NCBI GenBank assembly: GCA_027886185.1
Contig: WOAB01000215.1
Span: 620,001-684,000 of the forward strand
From: Rheum nobile
Lineage: Eukaryota; Streptophyta; Magnoliopsida; Caryophyllales; Polygonaceae
Length of the DNA stretch: 64,000 nucleotides
Reading direction: 5' to 3'
Position numbers and translations under genes: made by a program. Positions 34,129 through 44,734 of the stretch are shown in pieces (the first letter of the stretch is position 1; every line of letters begins with the position of its first letter). Under the pieces are notes generated by a model, which did not search any database, was not told the DNA's origin, and was given only the letters and a program-made list of their open reading frames with translations.

Positions 34129-35770
34129 TCCATAATCCGAAATACAACCAAAATACAAAATCAGGTTCATTACAGCGGAAGTCTTTACACAAAACATATT
34201 TAACACATCAGAAGTCTTTAAATAACCAACAAAAGGGTCTTGATCGCAATGATCACCGCCAAGGATCTCAACCTGAATAAACTTATCAAAAACACCGTTT
34301 GCCTTCATAGTCGTTCTAGCCTTCACAGGACGACAACTTATCTGATGTGCCGAATCGAACGAATGACACCAGACAACCATGCAGAGAACAAATACGGTTG
34401 GTTAGTCTAATGAAAGACTAAGCAAGGGTACAAAGTAGAGTGGTTCGAGTAGTCGTATTAGGTTAGACTCATCGCTTCTCGAATCAAAACCGATAACGAT
34501 AGTCAACCACCTTACTTCTACTGAAATACATAAAAAGGCATGATCAAGAGATGATTCTGGAAGACCGAGTCTTACATCAATCAATCCAAAGAAGACTCCA
34601 ATGAATTAAGTCTTATCGGAAATATGACAAATGTTGGGAAACATTAATAATATCATACAAGCGTTCAAAAACGACTTGATGTTTCGGCTCACGACCAACC
34701 TCACCGCCCAAGGCGAATCCAGATTGGAAAGAGAACTTTACTCTGATCAAAGTCAAGACGAGCTTTCCTAGCTGCACTATTGCCTAGCTGCACTACTCGC
34801 CCAAGGGTATATTAATTATGTGCGACAACAACACTTATCTCATTTAATTCCAAAATGATCATCACGTTATAAGCTTTTATAATATCTCCTTACAAGAGAT
34901 AACCACTCCTCACGAGAGATGTAGAAAGGATGAACCTCACGAGATGACATCTCCTCTCAAGAGATGCAGAAGGGATGAACCCTAAGAAGTGACATCTCCT
35001 CTCAAGAGATGCAGAAGGGATGAACCCTAAGAGATGACATCTCCTCTCAGGAGATGCAGAAGGGATGAACCCTGAGAGATGACATCTCCTCTCAAGAGAT
35101 GCAGAAGGGATGAACCCTGAGAGATGACATCTCCTCTCAAGAGATGCAGAATGGATGAACCCCAAGATTGGCACCAGAGAAGAATGGTAGGAACAGAATC
35201 CTAACCACTACGTTATAAAGAAACGACTAGCACTCGTAACGAGATACACAGTAGCGTTCCTACGAATACTCGTGCTAACTAAACAGTTCAACACAGTAAT
35301 AATTCACAACAAAGCCATTGCGGCCAACTACAGATAAAATAGCATTGTTCTAACAAATATACAACCTATCATAATATCTGTATTTAATCATATATATATA
35401 TATATATAATAGCGTTGTTCTAGCAGATATACAACCTATTATAATATCTTATTTTAATCATATTATTTAACAAAACTGTTCCCAACATAAACAGTAAATC
35501 ATCCCAAATTAATTAACAACTAAATAAATGATAATTAATGGAAGTATGGAATGATGAGCAAGAGCGAACCGCCACTTGCCTTAGATTTGACGAGAGCTTC
35601 ACAAGCTTAAGAACGAAGGTTTCCGAGTCTGAAACTGGGACAGATCCTGGATAATAAATCCCTATGGAATGACTCATAACGAGACCCTAAGTTAGATTCA
35701 ATATCCACATATATGAATCTAAAAGAATACAAAAGGAATCGAAGGATACACAAAACAGCATACACAAAAC
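34129..35770 (-). repeat. Older inverted gypsy LTR, right piece
   Basis: On the minus strand it matches the gypsy-1 LTR with clear divergence: blocks equivalent to ggttgagatccttgg (near 34265), ccaatctggattcg (near 34720), and the aaccctaagttagattc block (near 35685). It is the continuation of 23566-23730. The far end is not clear. No pol sequence follows, so it is either a solo LTR or a fragment. Confidence 0.75.
34900..35165. repeat. 45-bp tandem repeat inside the old LTR
   Basis: The unit gacatctcctctcaagagat plus gcagaagggatgaaccctaag is 45 bases and is repeated about five times. Because 45 is a multiple of three, an apparent repeated peptide appears on the minus strand; it is not a gene. 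It occupies the LTR position where the younger copies carry aggatttagttcc repeats. Confidence 0.88.
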
Positions 35771-37140
35771 ATTATGTAGTTAAATTCCAACCCTAAACCT
35801 TAAACCTAGAACCTCAAAACCTATACCCAATCACTTTTAACGCCATATTGCAATAGTCGTCTCATATAGCTATTTCCGCATATCTTCCATATTTTAAGAC
35901 AATTAAATTCACAAAAATACCAGTCCAAGGCCATACAAACAGCTTATCCTGATTACACACAAGTTTCTGAAACATTAGGGCTGTATATACCTATAGAATA
36001 TGCTTTATCCGGATAATCTCATACGTCGCACTATTAGCTAGGAAACCCTAAACCCTAAAAACCCCCAAAAAAAATCCCTCTCACATCAGTGTAAACGCCA
36101 CAAAATGGCGCTTAGAGTGTGTGAGGGTTAGGGTTACGGTTTAAATGCCATATGGTGGCATTTAACTACTATGATAGGAAATTGGTTGGGGTTTATTTAG
36201 GGTTTAGTGTTTAGGGTTTAGTATTAGGGTGTTAAACACCATCTTATGGCATCTAAACTGATTTGAGAGGGATTTTGATGGGGTTTTTTTAGGGATAAGG
36301 GTTTAGGGTTTTAGGTTTTAGGTTTTGGGTTTAGGGTTTCATAGATTACAGTATAAGGTATGAGATTTATGGGTTTAATCTTGATAAATAACATCCAATA
36401 AATATCTATGGCCCTAATGTTTACTAAAGATCTTTGTAAAGATAAGTGTTATTGGCTTTCTTAGGGCAATCTGAACAAGTGTGTCTCTCGTCTGAGCCCT
36501 TTACAATTGAAATCGGGCCCCATCAAAGTTCCTTTTGTGTATTCGTTGTTGCTTATTGTTTTTATAGATATATAGATAGCACATTAATATAACGATGACA
36601 AGAATGACGACGTTCAAATAGTAGCGCATAATCGAATACCCTTTAATCCCCCTCACATAATATAAGGGTTGGGGTTTAAGGGTTTAAATGCCATAAGGGT
36701 TTAAATGCCACAAACCCAAACCCTAAACCCTCAAACCCAAACCCTTTAACCGAAACCCCAAACCTTTAGCCCAAACCCTTAAACCCTAGTCAAATGCTAC
36801 CTTGTGGCGTTTAACTTCATAAAACGCCACCCAATGGCATTTAAACCCTAAATATTTAAACTCAAACCCTTAAACCCCAGTTAAACTCCAGCTTGTGGCG
36901 TTTAACTCTAGAAAACGATACTAAACGGCATTTAAACCCTTAAACCCCAAACCTCAAACCCCAAATCCCAAACCATGAAACCCCAAACCCTTACCACAAA
37001 CCCTTAAACCCCAATTAAACACCACAAGAGAAACCCCAAATTATAGAACCTACTAAATGGCATTTTTATAGAACCTACTGCATGGTCCGTGCATGTGTGG
37101 TGCACCAGTCAAGCAGTAGGTTTTGTAAAAAGCAGTGTGT
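35771..37140. repeat. Telomere-like AAACCCT-rich tract with GCCA palindromes
   Basis: Degenerate copies of the plant telomere unit occur in both orientations: tttagggtttagtgtttagg near 36195, and aaaccctaaaccctcaaacc near 36717, with many more to about 37030. Between them are palindromes such as taaatgccatatggtggcat (about 36143) and aacgccacccaatggcattt (about 36822). No frame is coding. Confidence 0.7.
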
Positions 37141-37937
37141 CTCGCACGGCCGTAGCGTTTGATGATTTCTTTTTACATTAATTGAATATATATCAAATCA
37201 CTTTGTCAATATATTGCTAATTGGTATTACAAAGTGGAAAAGGAGTGGATTTACATCCATCAAGTATATCCAAACTCCCTTGATGTGTTCTTGCCTCCGA
37301 TGACAAGCCAATTGTCAAAAGGTGGCGCCTTGGGATCTAGTCTTGGGTGAGAAGTCACGTTGAACATCACAACAGTTAAGAAGATGGCGAACGAGTTGAT
37401 GAACGCGATGATGAACGTGGTGGTGAACACGGTGTTGGTGCGGTGGTGAACGCGGTGGAAGCGGTTGTTGGGGCGAAAGGATAGCGTTGGCGGAAGCGAT
37501 TTGATGAGGGATAGATGACTTGAAGAGACAAGTCGTTGGTGTCGTAGCGTCGACTGCGGGTGTCGTAGCATCGACTGCGGTTGAAGGGAGATGCGAAGGA
37601 AGACTGGCTTGAAGGTTCAAGCGTTTGCCGTAGCGTCGGCGGCGGAGTGAAGGGGATGCGAAGATAGAGGGTTTTGACGTCCGATCAAGGGAAGGAGGAT
37701 AAACACTCGACTTGAAACCTTGAAATAAATTGAACGTATGGAAATAACAATAACAAAGTTGGGTATAAATACTAGAGGCGAGACATCGGATGGGCCGAGT
37801 CAAGCCTAGTGGGCTAGCCCATGCAAGTATGCAAAAGGCACAAACCCTAAAAGATAGAAACGCTATAAATAGAAACTATCTAAAACACGCAGGAAATACC
37901 AAATATAGAAAGTGTATCAAAAGAACGCGTTAACATC
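37141..37937 (-). repeat. Probable 3' LTR of the interrupted minus-strand gypsy element
   Basis: The stretch follows, on the minus strand, directly after the end of the integrase-containing frame, where the 3' LTR is expected. It holds a TATA-like tagtatttatac on the minus strand (near 37765) and CG-containing repeats (cgttcaccaccg, acgctacgac). The other LTR lies outside the window, so its limits cannot be set by comparison. Confidence 0.45.
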
Positions 37938-39019
37938 CTAACGCGGTGAAGGCATGCAGTCAAACATCGTGATAGATGACGGCGAAGGGGCGATCGACTC
38001 GCGAGTGTGTGCACGCGATGCTGACTGAGAAGAACGCGTTGTTCCGATGCCGATGGTTGCGAGGACGACGAGTCTTGGGTTGGCGTTTGGGCTTCCTTGG
38101 CCAGCGACGACACGTGCGACAAGTGACGCGACGGCGGAGGCAATTGCTTTGGACCTAGACCTTGTTACTGGGCCCTCTGAGCGATGGCTCATGGCTTCTT
38201 CCTCGTCTTAGGCCGTCATGGGAGGCAGGGTCACATCACCCTCCCCCACTTGGCTGAGAAGCGTCCCCGCTTCACCATCATCAAACTCAGGCTCAACATA
38301 TGGTGTCAAGTCCGCGACGTTGAAGGACGCATGGACTCCAAAATCTAGTGGGAGCTCGAGTTGATAGGCATTTTCCCCTAAGGCCTTGATCACGCGGAAT
38401 GGTCCATCTCCACGTGGTGCCAATTTGTGCTTGCTCTACAAGGGGAACCTTTCTTTTCGCATATGCACCCAGACAAGGTCTCTTGGTGCGAAGATGACGC
38501 TACGGCGGCCATAATTCTTCTGCGAGGCATACTGTGCGGCCCTCCTCTTTAGTTGCTCCCTGGTGCGTCGATGAAGCTCCTGCACTTGCTCGGCGCGGTT
38601 GGCGACGGAGACATACACTGGGTCTCGCAGTGGTCGCGGCGACAAATCAAGTGGTGTCAAGGGGTTCATGCCATACACCACTTCGAACGGTGTCAACTTG
38701 GTCGCCGTGTGCCTGCATCTATTATAACAAAACTCGACAAGTGATAGTAAGTCCTCCCAATGCCTATGGTTGGCTTTAAGCATCGCGCGAAGGAGGGCTC
38801 CTAGGGTTCTATTCGTGACCTCCGTTTGGCCATCGGTCTGGGGGTGGTAGCTAGTAGAGAATAAGAGTTTGGTGCCTAGGTTACCCCAAAGAGTTCTACA
38901 AAAATGACCAATGAACATAGAATCCCTATCACTCACTCTAGTACGCGGGACTCCATGAAGACGCACCACATTCTCAAAGAATAGATCGGCAATCTCACTA
39001 GCACTATGAGTTGTCTTAC
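37938..39019 (-). pseudogene. pol: Minus-strand gypsy integrase, C-terminal part (gypsy-2)
   Basis: This is the second half of an integrase whose first half is at 61575-62567. It shows the catalytic Asp in TRVSDRDSMFIG, the catalytic Glu in YHPQTDGQTEVTNR, then FAPRDLVWVHMRKE and the GPFRVIKALGENAYQLELP fold of the gypsy integrase C-terminus. The tail GPVTRSRSKA is typical of chromovirus-type pol ends. A TAG at about 38436 breaks the frame between FPL and SKHKLAPRG and fits a CAG ancestor. No clear chromodomain was read. The right edge is the CTTAC target duplication of element A. Confidence 0.9.
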
Positions 39020-40376
39020 TGATCAGCGCTACTTTGTAGGGTTTAACTAGGAGTTATTACCGGTGTTTTGGGTATCATTTGGAGATGTTTAGAGCGTTAT
39101 TATGGAGTACGTGATTGAGGAGAAGAAGTGTGATTTTAGTGGTTGGGAGAAGCTAAATGAACATTTATTGAAGATGGAGAGAAGACCACTTGAGAAGACG
39201 AAGGAAGAGCTGGAGAAAGAAGCCAAGTGGAGCTATAGAGGCAAAACCACGATCGCAGGGCCAAGGCCGCGGTCGCGGACATCTACGAAGGCGAGACCAG
39301 AAGAGCGCGTCAATCCGCGATCGCGGGCGAGCAATGGAGTTGATCGCGGATTAATCGAGAGCAAAGAGCCAGAAATGGTATTTTCCGCGACCGCGGAAAT
39401 TCATCCGCGATCGCGGAAATGAACATCAGTGAGCCGCGCGGAGGATTTCGTCTGAAGGTCACTTTATATTATTTCCCTTTTCTTTATTCCGATTTCATTT
39501 GTTTATTTCCTTTTAAGATTAAACTTGTTATCTTTTTAGCATTAGGTTTTGGTATTAGGTTATTTAATCTAATTTCCTAGCAGCCACTTTGGCAATTTCT
39601 TGTTCTACGTTTTATTTTCCCTTTGAGTTTTATTGTTTCAAGACTATGAAGAACTAAGCACCTTTTGCTTAGTCCGACAATTGAAGCCTTCATTTGATTC
39701 ATGATTGTGAGGTTATAACTCTATTTCCTATTCCTTTGGATTATATCTTTTCTTTTGAGCATATTCCTATTGATTCTTATTGATTTGACTGGATTGATCA
39801 CCTAGTTGATATTAGTAATTTTCTATTGCTAGGGTTTGGATATTTCGAGTTGAAATCCCTTATCTTGTGTAGCAACCATGATATTCTAGGACTAGTTGGA
39901 CTAGTTTATTATGAGAGAGAATTGATTATGTGTTAAATGTTGCGAAAAATTGGTGTTGCATGTATCCTGGTTAATTCCTATGCTCCATGCTGCTATTGTT
40001 CTAAGTCTTGATAGTTTCTCGTGCGTTCGATAGTAAGGGTTACTAGGACTAGTTGAACTGGTAACTATTTCAGAATAGGGACTGGAATAATCATAGGAAG
40101 GAATAGAGATAACCTAGGACCAATCAATCAAATGAATGGTGGATATTTGTTTGGCTAAATGTTATTCCCAATTTGATTACAAATCTTTGCTTTTGTTTCT
40201 TTTGTTTACTTGTTTACCAACAATCAACCAAAACCCCCCTTTGTTACTTTTGCATGCAACCTTACATAAAGAAAGACAACTCCTCCCTGTGGGATTTGAC
40301 CCTTGCTTGCCTATTCTACTAGTTTAGATTATTAAGGATTTTACATTGATTGGGCACACGACTTTAGCCTCCATCA
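39020..40376 (+). repeat. Element A 5' LTR
   Basis: 1357 bases. It has a cluster of CCGCGATCGCGG-type motifs at 39265-39420, a stem ACTAAG..CTTAGT near 39653-39673, and the terminal block ctccctgtgggatttgaccc. It is 20 bases longer than the 3' copy because of one extra GC-palindrome unit. Confidence 0.94.
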
Positions 40377-40379
40377 AAT

Positions 40380-40397
40380 TGGCGTCGTTACCGGGGA
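40380..40397 (+). promoter_or_regulatory. Element A primer-binding site (tRNA-Asp type)
   Basis: TGGCGTCGTTACCGGGGA stands three bases after the LTR end. It matches the complement of plant tRNA-Asp(GUC) 3' end except for about two bases. tRNA-Asp priming is usual for Athila-group elements. Confidence 0.8.
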
Positions 40398-40515
40398 GAC
40401 AAGTTTTGATTTTTTCTTTGTGTGTGTTTGTGTTCCAATTTTTGTGTGGACCTATCTTACGGTACACACCCGTGCTACTGATTTCTTTTTCTTTTTTTTT
40501 GATTTTGATACAGAG

Positions 40516-41794
40516 ATGGAGATATTTTCGCAATTCTGGCAGGAACCGCGATATGACACATACTCCTACGCATACACTCCAGGGTGGAGAGATCACCCCA
40601 ATTCGAGTTATGGGAACCAGCAGTACCCTCTATATGGTCATGACTACCAAGAGTTCTACTCCACTGCAATACTATCCAGCCTACGAGCATAGCCCACCAG
40701 TGTCCGATCCAAGTTCCCACATTTCTACTGAGGATATGCTTCGATCTCTCACCCAACATGAACAAGAGATGAAGTCCATGCTCCAGAACTTGGAAAAGCA
40801 TATTGAGCGAATGGCTCAAGCAACGAGCAGCATGGAGGCCAGGGCATCGGAGAACCTACTACCTCACCCCGTAGTGCACCAGGGAGAGGATGTCTTTTCA
40901 ATGACCCTCTGAAGCCATGAGCAGCTGCATGTCGCCCCCTTAGCTGAAAGGGAAGAACAAATTAGTGAGACGGGTACATAATACAACGAGATGTCCGCAG
41001 AAGAGAACCCGAGACCGCGGGAGGTGTACCTCGACCGCGGTTTACTCACTGAGGAGTTGGGCATTCCAGACGACATCCGCGACTGCGATGTGCTCTCTGA
41101 AGAAGATTATTTCTGGGAACAGGAAGAATGCCGCGACCGCAAGGAGGAGGGCCGCGACCGTGAATGTGTTGCTGAAGAAGGGAAAAAAATCGGCGAATTT
41201 CTGCGACCGCGGACGGATTTCCGCGATCGCGGAAAAGTCGCTACTAAAGGGGGGTTGCTCGATGATTTTCCGCGACCGCAGACGAATATCCGCGATCGTA
41301 GAACAGCTACTGGTGCCCAAGACCCTCTCGACGCTGCCTACGACACATATGTGCACCCCAACTTTTCTCCGCTCAGTTCATTGAAGCCTCCCGCACCCTT
41401 TCCCGAGGCTCTGAAGGACACTAGAAAGGTGGAGAACGACAAGGATTTATTTGAAACCTTCAGCAACTGCGAGGCAAACGTTCCTTTGTTCAAACTGGCA
41501 AACAGCATCCCTCGCTGCAAGGAATTTTTAAAGGCGTTGCGCAAGATCAAGAAGAAGCCGAAGGGGAAGCACAAGAAGGAAACTGGGATTCAAAAGGAAA
41601 ATTTCTATAAGCTGGATACAGGGCAGGATAAGCATGCAGCCCCTGAGATGTTGGGTAGGCCGTTTCTGAAGATGGTAAGTGCACTCATTGATGTGAACAT
41701 CGGTCCACCCTCCATGAAGTGCATGAGAATGGGAGTAAAGCTCAACATAGAGAATACAAAGAGGCATCCCCCTGATCGTGATCCTAGGAGTTAA
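40516..41794 (+). pseudogene. gag: Element A reduced gag-protease remnant
   Basis: The ATG at 40516 opens a frame with TPGWRDHPNSSY, a sequence typical of Athila gag. A shift near 40680 moves the coding frame; it continues with an SLTQHEQEMKSMLQNLEKHI coiled-coil, then MTL-stop-S where the conserved TLRSG is expected (CGA to TGA at 40910), and another stop near 40980. From 40991 it runs to 41794 through a spacer full of CCGCGACCGCGG-type DNA, read as RPR/DRG peptides. The conserved PPAPFPEALKDTRK block follows, then MLGRPFLKM, the end of the aspartic protease. The gag N-terminal domain, zinc knuckle and protease active site are missing. Confidence 0.8.
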
Positions 41795-41849
41795 GTTGCT
41801 ATGAGCAACCCGAGTTGAGTGGAAGAGTACCAGGTCGAGCCACGACAAT

Positions 41850-41883
41850 AACTAAGGCGCTGTCCGGGAGGCAACCCGAGGTA
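41850..41883 (+). other. 34-nt block shared with element B, donor-site-like end
   Basis: The sequence starts aactaaggcgctgtccggga and ends ggcaacccgaggta. The same 34 bases occur at 46757-46790 in element B on the opposite strand, in the sense of that element. It contains a small stem (CGGG..CCCG) and ends gag/gta, which looks like a 5' splice site. In both elements it lies between gag-protease and the next ORF. Confidence 0.8.
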
Positions 41884-41979
41884 TGTAGTTCTTTCCTTGT
41901 CTTTTCATTCCATGTTTTTAGTTGTTTTTGTGTTATTTTGCTGTTGCTTTTGTTTTTGCATCATAGACTAACCTACAGG

Positions 41980-42069
41980 ATGGATACCCGGAGCCAAAAT
42001 CGAAGACGGTGTTCTACACCAGAAGCTTTTCCGCGGTCGCGGAAAAATCACTGTAAGTCCCCTGTCCTG

Positions 42070-42103
<34 letters not shown>

Positions 42104-42402
42104 GTTCTACCGAAGGCCAGCTGTCCGAGTTCCCCATGGAGAGACGGTGCGCATCAAGTTGTCAAGGAGGAGACATTAGCCCCACATTTTTATTTGGCAA
42201 CGATGATGGCCCTACATTCGACAACGGAGGAGGAGGAACACCAGGGCCCACACCACGATTACATCTGGGCCCCATTTTTGTGTTCATTGAAGGCCGTGCA
42301 ACCCCGACTTCTTTGCTATACCACTACACCCTACAGTGGTTCCCTTTGGTTGCACGGTGGAGTTTGAGTTTGAAGACACCCGCCGCAACACCAGAGACAT
42401 GA
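41980..42402 (+). CDS. Element A second small ORF, unknown
   Basis: An ATG at 41980 opens 141 codons starting MDTRSQNRRR. The product begins basic, crosses a 20-base A run (about 42069, read as Lys) and continues without any domain I recognise. It includes a CCGCGGTCGCGG motif at about 42030. It occupies the position of the auxiliary ORF in element B but shows no similarity to it. It could be a decayed auxiliary ORF or chance. Confidence 0.3.
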
Positions 42403-42695
42403 GCTTTATTGAGTTACTGCCAGCAACAACTTCAGTGTCCAAGCCGACTCAACGACGGTTGTGAGTTATTTTTTTTGCTCTTCCCTGTGCTTCAATTTTT
42501 TCTTGTCTTTCATTACATTGAGGACAATGCAATGTTTAAGCATGAGGGAGTGTTCTATACTTGCTAGTCATTGAGGAGAAAAGAAAAAAATGAAGAAAAT
42601 GAAAAAGCCAAAAATTTGAAAAAAGGCAAAAATAGAAATCCTGGGATAAGTCAAAAACCCGAAATGGTGGCTTAGGCAATAAGCAGGTGGCTTGG
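42403..42695 (+). other. Element A 3' noncoding part, left of the B insertion
   Basis: It contains attgaggacaatg (near 42518) followed by gtttaagcatgagggag. Element B has the counterpart on the other strand near 44655-44695 (attgaggataatg, then tttaagtatgggggag). The end, gtggcttgg, is cut by element B; the partner half resumes at 59364. Confidence 0.6.
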
Positions 42696-44072
42696 TGACG
42701 TGGCAGAAATATGCAATGCAAATATCGTTGAATGGCCTAGTCAAAGTAAATGTCCTAACAGACATACTAAATGGATGTATAGTAAGCAAGTAAGGGTCGA
42801 ACCCACAAGGAAGATCTGATGAAGTATGCAATTATGATTGACAAGTAACAAGGAAAGGGGAGTTTTAGTTATCAAGGAGAATAAAGCAAACAAATTTGAT
42901 TGAGTTGAGAATATGATTGGGGAAAAGAGTTCCACTAGAACGAGATCCACAATACAGAGATATAATTTGATCACTGAAATCTATTCAATCCAAGTTCTTT
43001 CACTAATCTTATGGTTGTTCCCACCCTGATCTTAAGTAGTACCAATTCTCATAGTTGTTGATAGACTTATCAAAATATCAATGGAAGAAAACCTTACCAC
43101 CAATAAAGCAATAGCAATGCACACAAGGATATAGGATACATGCAAATAGAAGAAAACCTTACTACTTAACATGCAAATGATTCTCACTCACGATTGCGCA
43201 CTCGTATTCCACTATATGCAACAATCGTGTATGCTACTAGATATGCACTCGTATTCCACTATATGCAAATCCTAGCAATTGATAAATAGTATTCAACCTA
43301 GTTGATCAGGCTATGAGGAATAACAATAAATCAATATTCAATATAACCAAGAGAATCAAACCAACACTTATAAGAATAGGAACAAGGAATAGAAATCTCA
43401 CAAATACATCAACTGTATTGCTTCAAACGTCTAGTAGAACAAAGGGAAATTAGTGCTCCATTGAGAGATGAATGAAACCCTAATAAAAAGTAAAACTGCG
43501 TAATGTAAAAGTAGTCTCTTGCGTGATATCAGAGTGTAGTCTCTTCTTAACCTAGAAAAGGGGCTTTAATAGGTTTAGGAAAAATAAAGTTAACCTAATG
43601 CAAATAACAAAGGAAATAAAATAATAGCAATAAAGAAATCCAAAAATGCATAAAAGGAAATAAAATCTGTGTTGGCCGCGAGGCGTTACGTGCCTCATCG
43701 CGGGGCAGTGAGATCCACCGTGGGGCGGTGGCTTCTCCTGGCGCGGCCAACTCTTCTCTGAGACCCACCGCCGGGTCGCGGTGGCATCTGGCGCGGGGCG
43801 GTGAAATCACCCACTCCTTCTTCAGCTCCTCTTCTTCTTCTCTTCTGCTCTTCATTACTACCAAGTGTTGGTAGCCTTCTCCAATAAACTCTAGCAGAAC
43901 CTTGTCCATCTTCATCATCTCCATCTCCATCTCCGTCTAAGCTGTAAATCCCTGGATATCTTTACTTTTCTCCACAACTTCTGGATCACAGACTTAGCCT
44001 CAAATCTCATCCTAAACTCCTCTAAGTAATGCTAATAATTGCTAATTAAGGTGTATGAAATGACACCTATCA
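42696..44072 (-). repeat. Element B 3' LTR
   Basis: 1377 bases, close match to 58008-59363. A cluster of cgcggggcggtg and gccgggtcgcggtg motifs lies at 43675-43805. A polypurine tract, seen on the plus strand as aattcccccatacttag, directly follows at 44073-44089. Confidence 0.93.
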
Positions 44073-44734
44073 AATTCCCCCATACTTAGACCTTTACTCA
44101 TCCCGAGTAAGCTAATGATAAACCCACTCCCTCAATGAAACACCAAGGTCTCAGGAAGTACAAGAAAATATGACACCAACAACTACAACATATCAACAAT
44201 TAGCTCCAGACAACCAAAACAAGTGATGCAAAGATAATTCTAATCCTAACTCCAATCTAGCTCCTTATCGCTCCAAGAGTGGCCTACCCGAGTCCTCCTT
44301 ATGACTCCCCTTCTTATGACGCCTCGTCAAGAATAATGAGAAATCCTAAAATCACTCTTCTTCTTTTACGCTCATCTTGCCTAGGCGCCCTCTCGGGTTT
44401 TCACCTAGCCACTCATTTCATTTTGCTAGATATCTCACAAATACTCGCATTACTCCAGTCCATTTTTGCACCGGTCTATACCAGTCGGACTACCTGCTTC
44501 TTACCTGAACCTCCCTTTCGGGTTTTCAGCTCATCCCAAGATTTTGATTGCCTTTTTACATCTTTTTGGCTTTTTTTTCCGGAGTAATACTCGAATGGAA
44601 ATTACAGAAAAACAAAGCTATGTACAAAATATAGACGGATAGCAAGTCTAAATCCCTCCCCCATACTTAAACCGAACATTATCCTCAATATAGAAAAGAG
44701 AACAACAAATAAAATAGGGGCAGGAGAAAGAAAC
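44073..44734 (-). other. Element B 3' noncoding region
   Basis: It contains the terminal polypurine tract (44073-44089), a block whose reverse strand matches element A near 59440-59600 (gaaaacccgagagggcgcc type), and the attgaggataatg / tttaagtatgggggag block near 44655-44695. No coding frame. The shared blocks show that A and B come from one lineage although their LTR sequences differ. Confidence 0.65.

Noticed and set aside
34890..35174. Repeated-peptide frame on the minus strand
   Set aside because: The 45-bp tandem repeat is a multiple of three and keeps the frame open by itself; it lies in an LTR.
37141..37803. Overlapping minus-strand frames of 103 and 162 codons
   Set aside because: They lie in the presumed 3' LTR of gypsy-2, overlap each other in different frames and show no domain.
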